From NCBI GenBank assembly GCA_001247695.2, contig LGRX02026014.1:62001-126000 (forward strand): a stretch of 64,000 nt of DNA, in the 5' to 3' direction. Numbering within the stretch: position 1 is the first letter of the stretch; each line of letters starts with the position of its first letter. Below, piece by piece: positions 1-11,231 of this stretch. A program made the position numbers and the translations under genes. This DNA comes from Cymbomonas tetramitiformis. Lineage: Eukaryota; Chlorophyta; Pyramimonadophyceae; Pyramimonadales; Pyramimonadaceae. Under the pieces are notes generated by a model that did not search any database, was not told the origin of the DNA, and saw only the letters and a list, made by a program, of their open reading frames with translations.

Positions 1-299
1 CGACTTGTTGCTATCCCATCATTTGTCTACAAAGGAGCGAATCTCAATCATTATCGTCATCAACGTGCACTACATCGGAGCAACGTGCACTGCAGTGGAA
101 GTGGCTTGGGACGGTCTCGCTACCTTGAAACGAACGGCCACAAAAAGGCGAGGATCACAATCATCACCATCCCCACGGCAACCCCGATAAACGCCTGGAG
201 GTCACCCCATCAACCCACGTCATGTCCACATCCGAGCTCGCCACCCCTTGACCTTGCCATGTGCACTACCGAGCTCGCCACCATTTGACCCCGTCACGC

Positions 300-575
300 G
301 TACCTCCACACTCCCCGCCGGCTGACCTTTTAACACGCTCCTCCAAGCTCGCCGCCCTCTGATCTTTTCGCGTGCCCCTCCCCGCCCTCTGATATTTTTG
401 CGTGCCCCTCCCAGCCCTCTGATCTTTTCGCGTGCCCCTCCCAGCCCTCCTATCTTTTTTCGTGCCCCTCCCAGCCCTCCTATCTTTTGCGTGCCCCTCC
501 CGGCCCTCCTATCTTTTTTTCGCGTGCCCCTCCCGGCCCTCCTATCTTTTTTTCGCGTGCCCCTCCCAGCCTTCC
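300..575. repeat. ~30-bp pyrimidine-rich minisatellite
   Basis: About eight imperfect tandem units of roughly 28-33 bases, built on GTGCCCCTCCCAGCCCTCC followed by a short T-rich stretch, fill this interval. Unit length varies, so no reading frame is kept. It lies downstream of the last exon I can support for the minus-strand gene. Bases 1-300 show no feature I can support. Confidence 0.8.
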
Positions 576-697
576 ACCCTTTCACCTGGTCAAGCGCGCT
601 CGGTGACCTCGTCGCGAGCACCTCCGAGTTCCCTGTTCCTCAACTTTGTGACACGCCCCTTGGGAGAGCTCGGGTGGTATGTGGGCGGGGGGCTCAC

Positions 698-3600
698 TCC
701 TGGGGCCATGTTAAGAATGGTGTCGTCACCATCGTCAGAGTCAACCGGGTAGTTCGTCGTCGAGGTGTCCTCCCAGCCATACCTGATGAGCATTCCGCGC
801 AGCTCGTCCTGCAGAGGCAAGGTCACGGGGAGAACGCAGAGGGTGGGTGGTCAGGTGGGGTGGGATGAGGCAGGAGGATACCCCAGGAGATTGCGCTGCT
901 ATCACTACTGCTGCATGCCATCCCGGGCGGTGAATATCAGCCAGCGCGCACATCTCATCGCGGGAGCAAGGCTGCCTGCGTCTGCCATAGATATGCAATG
1001 CCACGAGACGACAGCCCCGCTTCACGGTGTTGGCAGCATTGCTTGCGGCACGCCGTATAGCATCCACATATTCAAAGCCCAGACGCTGCCAACTCCTTTG
1101 AAAGCTCGAGAACGGAGCGTGCGAACATCGTCACTTAGGCGTCTTGCTTGTCCAACATCGGGCGGCGAAGCATGCCTTCCGGCACAACATCAGTGATGAG
1201 CGGTGTGCCGGCAGGGACGCGGGCAATGAGGCGCGGATCGCCTCAGAGATAGCGGTGTGCGGTTCCAAGCATAGTGCACAGAGAGAAGCGTGCATATGGC
1301 TGACTGCTGGTTGGCCGCATATGAATAATGGACACCAGCCGAGAAGTTATAAACCGGCCGACTTTCGAGGCAGTCGTGGCGAGCTGTGACTGACAACAAG
1401 GCATTCCGCGCGGATGAACGAAGTCGGCACGTTCCTCCTCCCTTAGCCTCCAGGGCCAGGCCAGATGTTTGGCCCGCTTAAATCGATACCCGCGTGCCAG
1501 TGCCGAGCACGTGCTGCAGGGTGGGGGGAAACTAGGGTCGTCGGAGTGTTCCGAGGGTGCAGCACGCCGCAGGGAGGCGGGTAGCCCACTCAAGCAACCA
1601 CCTGGGTATCAACTCAAACGACGAAAACGGTTATTCTGGGGCGAAACCGGCATTGAGAACGCAACTGGAATCACTGAACACCCCTTTTCCGAGGGGCTTC
1701 AGGGTCTGCGTGTAGGTAAGCATTAAATAGGCTTCACAAACGCCCGCCCGTGTGGGAATGTGGTGCCATGTCCGCTTGGGGCTCGGATAACTGCTTCAAA
1801 AGTCCCGGAACGTACTCTACTGTGCGGCTACATCAACGTTTGTGCTCAATGCTCGATGACCATACTTGGACCGGAGCGCTACCGACCTCGCAGCCTGGCT
1901 AGGCGCTCTCAACAGCACCAGTGTGGCAGATTCAACCTGTGCCTCACCGTAAATCCGCCGAGACCGGCCTCAGGGTCGGCCGCCACTTCCTCGATGAGGT
2001 CCACGGCGTCGCCCTGAGAGTCCGCCGAATCAGAGGCAGGAGCACGTGAGTTGCAGCACCACAGGGAGTCTCTCAGGCAGGCGCGTTGCCCACACAGGGC
2101 GCACTCTGCCTTTCGGTGGAGGAGGAGGCACTCCTCGGTTCAAGAATGGCACTACATCTCGCACCCCCCTCCAAGCACGAAGCGCTCCGGGGCAACCCCG
2201 CAGCCTGGGTATCACCTGACCAGCGTGGTTGATGGCAGCCACCGAGCGCGCGGCACGCTTGCCGTAATGAGCGGTCTGTGCAGCGCCCCACCGGAAAGCA
2301 GTGAGAGGAAGAATCGCGATGTTGGGCGCCCTGGCGCGCAGGCGTTGAGGACGTGCTGAGAGCAAGAACGATCAGCGGCCAAAAACGAAGCCGCATGCCC
2401 GATGCCCACCTTGAGGCACCTTGCGGATATCCGCCATCGGAGCTGCAGAGCAGACCCTCCGACTCGCAGGCCGAGGGATATCAGGGTGACGGATGACCGC
2501 GCCTGCACGCTCCAACATCATGACACATCTACGAAGCCTACTCGGCAGGGTCGCATCTCCCGGGCAGCAGGAGGGGTCGAGGTGCGTAGACAGATGCTCC
2601 CATTGGGCAATGGCTCGGACGCTCCGACGTCGCGAAGCTCCCTCGCCAGCGCCGCCAAGGTGCGCGGTGCCCCGTCCGTCCTGCCTCGGATTCCATCCCT
2701 GGCTGGGAGGCGCGTGACTCGACCTGGAACCACAGGATCTCCCCGGGCGCGGCCTGGACGGAGTGTAGCTCGCGGAGCAGAGCAGCTGTCAGCTCCGCCA
2801 CCTTCGGAGCGGTCTTGTCCAACCAGCTGTCCACCTCCTCTCCAGGCAGCACCCCCGATGCGGCGTGGTGGCGATCCAGCGTCGCGCGTGTTACCTGCTC
2901 CAGCTGCTCGCATCCCTCCACCCCCGGTGACCCCCCACGCGACCTCATCAGCCACCCCGATCTGTCCTACAGCAGGAGGGGACGTGCCCATCACTCCCGG
3001 CGGCATCCAATCGAATGCAGGAAGCTTGCCCACATGGACACCTTGCATTCACAACCATGGCCGTCCATCTCGTACGCGACCCATCCGCGTTTTGGTGTTA
3101 CCATGGCACCCTCCGCCACAAATGCACTACACAAGCTGCTGCGTTGGCACCCCGATATCCATTGGCTGAGCTCTTGGAGCTCGCTCATCGTGACGACGGC
3201 CATCGCAAACTATGTAGAAAGAGGCATACTGACACGCTGACGGATAATCGCGCTCCGTCGGGTAGCTGCCACGTGGCACTCTGTTGTGAAGTTGCCATGT
3301 GGCGCTACATTCAAGACAAGCGCTGCCTCCGCCTTTGGCTTAGAGCCGGGCTCCAGGCACGAATGCGGTGCCACCCAGCTCCCGGAATAGCGGTAAAAGG
3401 GTGACGCGCGCGAAGATGCCATGTGCCGCTATGGAAAGAATGGCAGCCCCAAGATCTACGTGGCCGCTCACCAAGATAACGCTGCGACACCACTGGCATC
3501 GGCGCCGCGATGGGGGCGGTGGAAGGCGCGACGGAAGTCCACCTGGGACGCCTGTTGAAAGTCGAGGCGCTGGCCAGAGTGGCTGCACATCATCTTGGCC

Positions 3601-6600
3601 AGGGCGCGCTGCGCGTGGCGGAACCACTGCCCGGCAGAGCCGCCTGCCGCGGACCCGCAGAAGCGCGCGCAGAGCAACGCGGCCGAGTGGATCATCGCCA
3701 GGTGCAGCTCGGTCAGCGCCTGCCAGGAAGAGTGCCCCCACGCGAGGCGGTCAAGCATGCTACTCAGTCACGACTGGAAGCCCGGCGGTGCTTGGTTCGC
3801 CCGCGGAACCACCAGGGCTTCTGCCAGCCGAGGCCATCAATGGTTGGGTCTGGCTGCCCCCCACAAATGCCGGGCCTTCGAGGGGGGCGGGGAGAGCTGC
3901 GGGGGCCTCGGAGCGAAGGCTGGAAGGCCAGGCGCAGCCATGAAAGCACGAGAGAAAGCACCATGGGCATGCGGGCAGGCCGGGGGCAGAGCCCGCAGGG
4001 CAGGCGGGGGGGGGTTGATGCGCAATCGCAGGGCGGTGCAATTTGGGCTGAGGGCTCCGAGGGCGGCCCTGGAGGCATGTGGGAGGTGGTGCATTGCCTT
4101 GAGAATTGCGAGCCCGTCTTCACTGCCGTCGCCCGTGCTTGCGATCGGATCCAGCTGGAGGCGAGGCCACATCCCCCAATCCGATCGCTTCAAGGCGCAG
4201 CTGCAAGCCCACGGGGATGGGCGGGCGGGTGGTCCCCCCAAACCTTTACACAGCGGGCTGCGCGGGCGCGCGGTGCGCATCAGAGCCTCGGGGCCTCGCT
4301 CGCTGCGGCCAGGGCTTCAGGCAGAGAGCGAGGACAAGTAGAACAGAGCCCGTGCAGGACATCTTCTGAAATATGTTTATGTGCATAGGCCGATTTGCAC
4401 CCGCCTCCTGGTCATAATGATTCGACTGGACTGCCCTGCTGTACTTTCGCTGTATTTTCCAGATTGGGTGCAGACGCCTGCGAGCGGCCTGGGGCTCTGC
4501 AGGCGGCAGCGGCGCGGGAACCAATGGGAGACGGGGAAAAGGCGAGGTCTCACGGAGGAGATCTGCGTCCAGAGGTCCCCGGCGAGGCCAGCCGCAGCCC
4601 CAACCACCGCCGAGGCCTCGTCAGCAGTCTTGAAGGTTTTGCACCCCTCGCCGGTCAGATCTAGCACCGCTGCCACCAGCGTGCTGAGGGGGGACACCAC
4701 GGTGTATCCTTCAGGCGCGCGCAGGGGTCCGTAGAGGGGCACCCCGGTGCCCTGGTCCACGCAGCTGCTTCCGGTCTGCACCACCAGGGACGGCGCTGTG
4801 ATCGAGGTATTGGACGCGGCGGCCACCTCCTCCCCAGAGTACACGTGGCCTGCGCCCGGGAAATGAACATGCGGCTCAGCCCAGGGGCAGCAACCAGAGG
4901 CGGAAGCCACTGCAGCAGAAAAAAGGAAGGGGCGTGCGAAAAGTTGAGAGGCAGCGCCGCCCACCTGGTGCTGTGAATAGCATGTTGTACGGGATATGGA
5001 AGAACCCGACGCTGTCTGACACTCCACTCGCCTGCCGCCGCCCAACAAGCAGCCCATAGGTGCATCTGGGGAAATGCACGGCATTGCATCTCCCGGCAAC
5101 GCAGGCCTCCCCTGCCAGCAGACGAGGAGACACGTGGAGGAGCCACGCGCCGAGCAGGCAGCCCGCCGCAGCACACTATTGGCCACAAGATGATGGCGAG
5201 CGCTGGAAACAGCTTTCTGCTGGGCGCAAGGCTCCCATGCGCGTCGCGCTCTCTGTGCACAGCAGCGGGCCAAGCCTCACTTTTTGCATCATCGTTTCAT
5301 TCAACACGGTTTCAGGCTGGATTTCCAGCCTCAGCGGTGCGGGGGCAGGGGTCGCGCAGACATCGTTGCCGCCTCCGAGAGAGGCAAGCTCCTTGGCAAG
5401 TGACTGAAGACACGCCGTGACGCGAGCCCAGGCGTATGCTTGGCACAGCAGCACCGTGGCATCGGCGGTTCCTGCGTGCTCTCATCGGTGGAGAGAGCTT
5501 CGTTTGTGAATTTCGCCGAGGTAGATTCGGTGTCCTCCCACGTGTCCGGCACTTGGCACATGGCGAAGCAAGCACACGCGCAGACCATGCATGCCGATGC
5601 CTCTGCCTACAGCCCGAGGCGTTCGAGCGGCGACACATGTCACGCATGGAGCATGTGAGGGGCGCATGTGGCACACCTCCCGCTCGTCCAGTGCCCAGTT
5701 CTCGTTTGCATCGAGGAAGACTGAGCAGCCGTTGAGGTACCCGTCCACAAGGACGCCCGTGAGGGTGCCGAAGGTGTCGAGCCTCGCAGGGGCATACTCT
5801 GGTGGTGGGCATGGCGGCGGCGGAGATGGGTGAAAGCCTCTCGGTGGTCGTGGGGTACTCGGCGAGGGCAGATCAGGCACTGGGGGGGGCGGCGGTGGCG
5901 GCAAAGGGGGCGAAGGATACATGCACCCTGCCGCAGACCCTCCGCTGCTTCATTGACAGAATTTTGAGGTACGTTCATGAGACGTAGCTGCAGGCTCAGA
6001 AACTCCGGTGAGAGCATCGTCCAGTTGTGAGAACATCGTTCAGTTGTGAGAACATCGTCCAGTTGTGAGAACATCGTCCAGTTGTGAGAACATCGTCCAG
6101 TTGTGAGAACATCGTCCAGTTGTGAGAACATCGTCCAGTTGTAAAACACCGTCCAGTTGTGAGAACATCGTCCAGTTGTGAGAACATCGCTTAATTGTGA
6201 GAACATTGTCCAGTTGTGAGAACATCGTCCAGTTGTGAGAACACCGTCCAGTTGCATCGTCCAGTTGCGAAAACATCGTCCAGTTGTGAGAACACCGTCC
6301 AGTTGCACCGTCCAGTTGTGAGAACACCGTCCAGTTGCACCGTCCAGTTGTGAGAACATCGTCCAGTTGCACCGTCCAGTTGTGAGAACATCGTCCAGTT
6401 GTGAGAACATTGTCCAGTTGCACCGTCCAGTTGTGAGAACATCGTCCTGTTTTGAGAACACCGTCCAGTTGCGAGCCGCAGAGCGGAGACTTACCACCGG
6501 AGGAGCGGTCACAGTAACCTTGAACGTGGGGGTTCGCATTGCAGTCCACATCCACGGCGCACTCTGCAGCGCCGCAATCATCCCCACCGTAGCCGACCTG

Positions 6601-6634
6601 GCACCGGCACCTGCCCTCGTGGCACGTTCCGCGC
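698..6634 (-). CDS. 3' exons of the M8-type gene: EGF-like module, Pro-rich linker, surface-repeat-like module, helical segments
   Basis: Multi-exon coding region, probably the C-terminal half of the leishmanolysin-like gene to its right. Supported exons on the minus strand are 6634-6495, 5927-5677, 5534 to about 5480, 4775-4554, 3719-3543, 2966-2895, 2837-2724, 2013-1948 and 808-698. All have AG and GT borders and most start and end in phase 0. Exon 6634-6495 encodes a cysteine-rich EGF-like module (RCRCQVGYGGDDC) and a second Cys cluster. Exon 5927-5677 encodes a Pro-rich linker with seven or more consecutive prolines, then VDGYLNGCSVFLDANENWA, which resembles Asp/Asn-rich repeats of bacterial surface proteins. 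Exon 4775-4554 contains GYTVVSPLSTLVAAVLDL. Later exons are helical and acidic. This suggests an extracellular or wall-associated protein. I could not close every junction (for example 5480-4776 and 1947-809), found no stop, and cannot exclude a separate gene. Confidence 0.6.
5677..5927 (-). CDS. Exon: proline-rich linker plus surface-repeat-like module
   Basis: A single exon bounded by GGCAG/GG and GGGAG/GTGTGC. It begins with two bases that complete the codon left by the upstream EGF exon (phase 1) and ends in phase 0. The first third is Pro/Ser-rich, like linkers of algal extracellular matrix proteins. The remainder reads as a compact Asp/Asn-rich beta module (GVLVDGYLNGCSVFLDANEN). The bacterial flavour of that module is judged by eye, not by search. 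Confidence 0.65.
6010..6475. repeat. 19-bp minisatellite inside an intron
   Basis: About 24 tandem copies of a 19-base unit (GAGAACATCGTCCAGTTGT), some shortened to a 12-base form, occupy nearly all of the intron between the EGF exon (ending 6495) and the proline-rich exon (starting 5927). Open frames here on either strand only reflect the repeat. Confidence 0.95.
6495..6634 (-). CDS. Exon: EGF-like cysteine-rich module
   Basis: The exon starts after a pyrimidine-rich CCCCCCACAG acceptor and ends at a strong G/GTAAGT donor. It encodes about 46 residues with eight cysteines, including CHEGRCRCQVGYGGDDC, the C-x-C-x(8)-C arrangement typical of an EGF-like fold, then a second Cys cluster ending near GYCDRSSG. 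EGF-like modules often follow the protease domain in algal and protist M8 proteins. It begins with one base and leaves phase 1, matching the next exon. Confidence 0.75.
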
Positions 6635-6763
6635 CTGTGGGGGGTCCGAGCCCGATTCCACAGTATCCTCCTTCTCAGTTCTTCGGCCTCATCTTTGGCC
6701 CTTCACAGCTGCTCCCGCCGCACCGCACGACCAGATTCCTACCGGGATTTCTCACCATCACGA

Positions 6764-7912
6764 AATCGTGATTTCAGCACCTGCCAATCAATGGTGCACG
6801 CTGCGGTGCTCTCCACATGCAAGAAGGGCTAACCACTTTAGGAAGCGAGACATGCACGTCACAGTTTTCTTCCGGTTGTATAGAACTCGTAAAAAGGGTT
6901 CCAGAATTTCCCCCACTTGCCACATAGCAACCTGCTTAGCGTAGTAAAACAATGGAAAGGAACCCAATAATAAGTGTCTCGTGTCCCTCCAAGCACGTTT
7001 GGTACTACGCATGCAATGCACAGTGCATAGCGCTCATGCGGCGCAGGCAACTCAGAATTGCCCCTCGCCGGTGCTTTGAACGAAAGCAGCGCTTTGCGCT
7101 TGGCCTGAATTTTCAGCAAAGTTGCTTCCGACATTTGCTGAAAGTTCAGGGCTCTGAGTAATTGGGTATCCAGTAGTTGGGCAAACCCGATCACCCGCTT
7201 CGTGTGTTTGGCAATGCATGCTACAAACCGCTGTTCCGAAGGAGCATGCCTATTGACAAAACGTTCGTAGCATACATTGCCAAACACACGAAGCGGGTAA
7301 TCGGGTTTGCCCAACTACTGGATACCCAATTACTCAGAGCCCTGAACTTTCAGCAAATGTCGGAAGCAACTTTGCTGAAAATTCAGGCCAAGCGCAAAGC
7401 GCTGCTTTCGCTCAAAGCACCGGCGAGGGGCAATTCTGAGTTGCCTCCGCCGCATAAGCTCTATGCACTGTGCATTGCATGCGTAGTACCAAACGTGCTT
7501 GGAGGGACACGAGGGTGTTGCAACATGCTTTAGGGCTAAGTATCCTGACACTGTAAACCTATGGGAGAGTTACGATAGTCGGCGTAAGCCAATATGGGAC
7601 TTCGACAACGACTATGTCTATATCGAATACACCAACGGTATGCCTTGGGGAAGGCTTATCCATTCTCGTGGGAACTGGGGATATGCACATTGTCAGAGAC
7701 ACTTGTTATCGGGTTCCTTTCCATTGTTTCACTACGCTAAGCGAGTTGCTTTGTGGCAAGTGGGGGAAATTCTGGAACCCTTTTTACGAGTTCTATACAA
7801 CCGGAAGAAAACTGTGACGTGCATGTCTCGCTTCCTAAAGTGGTTAGCCCTTCTTGCATGTGGAGAGCACCGCAGCGTGCACCATTGATTGGCAGGTGCT
7901 GAAATCACGATT
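6764..7912. mobile_element. Fold-back element with long inverted repeats
   Basis: The left arm (6764 to about 7225) and the right arm (about 7255-7912) are near-identical reverse complements, with outer ends AATCGTGATTTCAGCACC and its complement. The same roughly 115-residue open frame therefore appears once per arm in opposite directions, which is a consequence of the palindrome and not two genes. The right arm is longer by 185 bases (7514-7698), flanked by GAG on both sides. No transposase is visible and no target-site duplication is obvious. The element sits in the intron between protease exon 8 and the EGF exon. Confidence 0.85.
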
Positions 7913-10124
7913 CCACCGCAACATCCTCGCACGACACGTCTAATGCCTAGCTTCCAGGGCGGCCGGCATTTGGGCCAGCTGGGCGTGATGCTGCCGCAAG
8001 GATTTGGACATGCACTATGACGGCGTCACTGTCTTGGGCCGTGCATCTTGCACGGCAGGTCTGCTGCGCGCCCTGCTGTGGCATGTGGGGACGCGAGCGC
8101 AAATGTGTCTGGCGCGACATATAAGTGGAAAAGCGGCGGGTAGCGCTTCGTTTAAGTTATCCCCACTCGGGCGTGAGCAACGTACGGAACATACCCGTTA
8201 CAGGCATTGGGGCAGCTCAACCCTGGGCACACCTCCGCGGGGTCTGGGCAAGGTCCCAAGACCCCACGTAGGTAGCCCAAGTCGCTGCCACGGAGCACGG
8301 CGCCTTTCCAGGGGCACAAAACCCACGTGTCATTCCGTACCAGGATCTCCAACTGGCCAGTCCGCCCCTCCCACCCTACCCCCCAGTCACATGAATCACC
8401 AAAATGGGGCCTTGATCTCCCGCCACTGCGGACTTTCATGCCGTGGCAGGTGTGCGGCACCCTCCGAGCCTAGGCCGTGTGTCATGCCCAGTGCAAAGCG
8501 AACAGGGGACTCCGATGGTGGCCGGACTGCATAAACGTGACGATAGGAAGTGTGCTGCACCTGACTATTGTCCGTACAGCGCATCGCGTAGCATGCCAGA
8601 CCGGAAGGTATCCACAAGTCCGGCTCCCCGCTCGTCTCGAAGCCGTAGAGAAAGCTCCGTATACATCTGCAGCCCGGCGGACCGCCTCCCTAAGGCACCC
8701 TCCCCTAGGCAGTCTCCGGATGATCCCCCGCGGGGCGTACTCATGGGGGGGCGTACTCATGCATGGAGCGAGTGCGTACCCTTACACCATCGCAAACTCA
8801 ATCTAACCGTGACAATTATAGCGCCCTCATACCTATATAACTATTACTTCGCACACGCTTCCCGACAGTCAATCTGGAATCCCCGCGGAATCCGCGAGAC
8901 CCCCTGAATACCACTGAGCCACCTGAGTGTCCACAACGCTCACCCTATTATGCTGCAGTCCTGACGCTGATCGCTCTTCGGCGAGGCAGTGTGACCTGGC
9001 TCCTGCGCTCTAGATGTGTGATGCGGTCGCCTTTCTGTGCTGGCCCTACCCGGGTCCCGCCTGCACCATAGTCGCCTGGTCCCGAGCCCTGCCGGAGGCC
9101 AATGGTTCACAACCCGGCTGTCATCTTCCTCGTGACAACTCATGCTATGAGGTGAACCATTGACAAACAGCAGGGCCAGGCATCATCTATGACTTGGGCG
9201 ATCCCGAGGATAGTAAAAACAACACAGAATGCTTAGTTTTGATGCACGGAATTCACATTAAAAAAACCCTCAGGGTCAGCCGCGGTTGTGAACACCCTTT
9301 CTTCGATGGCCCTGGAGCTGGTGAGGACGTTGAAGAAGAAGCGGAGGAATTTGGCGACGCCCGGGTCAAAAGAACCAGGGATTATAACATCCGAGGCCGA
9401 AGCTGCCGAAGAGGCGGAGAATGCAGTTGTCGTTGTCGCAAATGCCTGGATGCGCATGAACATACACGTGGAAGCCAAGCGCGAAACAACATGCACGCTG
9501 TTTTTTCAACGCTTTCACGTAGCTTCTCCCTGGCGCGCTCAGTGTAAACTTGTATTCGACCTGTGCTCGATTCAGTAGAACAGTGGGGGCACTTCCAGGC
9601 TGCGGATTGCGTGTATGGCATCTCTGAGACAGCACGCTGCCAAATTCAGGAACGTTTGAATTACGCGCTTGTGTCAGATGTTTTTCCATGTAAACATGTT
9701 GTTTACCGTCGACTTTACCTCTTTTGTTGACATTTTCACGAGTCTACTGTGTCCGAGGGAACGTGCTGGCCCCTGTAGGGGGGCTAAGGGAGACACCCAT
9801 AGGCTCCCGTGCACTGCGTGGTTCATGCATGGCATGGCGACCGGCCGTGCGGCAAATCGCGCTGCGAGGTGCGCAGCAGGTATCACGTGGAGGGGGGCCG
9901 GTCTCAGCCGCAGCCATGGGGGCAAGGTGCCCGGAGCGCACCTAGAATTTGGGCCCCAACTCCAGCCTTGTACTTTCTGCACCTTTCGCACTTCTGTTGG
10001 AATCGACCGACCATCCCAAGCCCACGCACCTCGATGGTCGAGCCTCAATTGCGCCACCATCGTGCAGCCTTCAGCACACAGAGCATGGCTTACCCTTTCC
10101 TTGCACCGGTCGTATGCAGCGCAC

Positions 10125-10450
10125 GGCGCGCTCCAATATCCGATGGTCGATGTGCATTGATGCATGACGCGCTTCGATCTTTGATTGTCGATGTGCACTC
10201 ATGTATGGCGCGTGCCAATATCCGATGGTTGATGTGCACTGACGCATGGACGCGCTCCAAGATCCAATGGTTGTTCTGCTGCACTACATGCTCTGAGATC
10301 CGATGGTCAGCGTGCTCTCACGCATCGGCGCGCTCCAAGATCTAATGGTCAATGTGCTCCGACGCACGGCGCGCATGCGATCCGATGGTTGTTGTGCACT
10401 GACGCACGGCGCGCTCCAAGATCCAATGGTGGATGTGCACTCCGTGCACA
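10125..10450. repeat. Degenerate ~40-bp tandem repeat
   Basis: Seven to eight diverged copies of a unit of about 40 bases recur here, with the core GGCGCGCTCCAAGATCCAAT followed by GGTNGATGTGCACTGACGCA. The copies differ by substitutions and small indels, so this is an older array than the others in the same gene. Intron 7.9-11.2 kb otherwise shows only a short coding-like patch at 9.2-9.7 kb. Confidence 0.8.
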
Positions 10451-10679
10451 GTTGCACCGGAGAGAGGAGTGCTACGCTCAACGGACACAGATTAACGCTG
10501 GGAGCAAGACAACATCAATTCTGTTGAGAGGGCGGCTGGCTGAGAACCCTGAGCGCCACGGGGGATCGATGAATTCGATTGACTTGCTCCTATATTCTCC
10601 GCTGGTTCACATCCACGCCGTAACGTACAACAACTCCCTCGCAGTGCTCCTCAGATGTTTTGCTACATGACCTCTACCA

Positions 10680-10910
10680 CATGGTATGGCGGTGCAGCGC
10701 GCCATGCAACATCATATATGGTATGGCGTTGCGGCACGCCATGTGGCAACCTATATGGTACGGCGGTGCAGCACGCCATGCAGCAGCCTATATGATATGG
10801 TGGTGCTGCACGCCATGCAGCAGCCTATATGGTATGGTGGTGCTGCACGCCATGCAGCAGCCTATATGGTATGGTGGTGCTGCACGCCATGAAGCAGCTG
10901 ATATGGTATA
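10680..10910. repeat. 36-bp minisatellite
   Basis: About six tandem copies of a 36-base unit containing CCTATATGGTATGGTGGTG and TGCACGCCATGCAGCAG. The copies at 10785-10900 are almost identical. The unit is a multiple of three, so it stays open in frame, but it lies in a presumed intron of the minus-strand gene. Confidence 0.9.
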
Positions 10911-11231
10911 CACTCTCACAGGCAGCTACCCAGAAGGTCGTCAACCAGCGCAACAGCTCTTTGTCTCTTATGCCATGGCCACCATAGACCCTTGTCACGG
11001 AGCTGGCACGGGGAGCCGCAAATAATGAACCCCGACGCACTCGGCAGTGTGCGAGAAGCGTATGGCGAGCCACTTTGAGAGCCTGTAGCCAGAAACACCC
11101 GACCTATGGCCGGCGGTGTGGGAGGCGGGCGGGAGAGCCTGCACCTGCGGTGGCCGCATCGGGCGCAGGATTTTGCGTGCACAGCTGCGTCCTGGAGTCG
11201 GAGGCATTCGTGGTCATCGCGACCCCGGCAC

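Noticed and set aside
2402..3169. 255-codon plus-strand frame rich in Pro/Arg/Ser
   Set aside because: Antisense to minus-strand exons 2966-2895 and 2837-2724, which have splice borders and better protein character.
5996..6555. Open frames of Trp/Thr/Asp/Val repeats on the minus strand
   Set aside because: Produced by the 19-bp minisatellite in the intron between the EGF and proline-rich exons.
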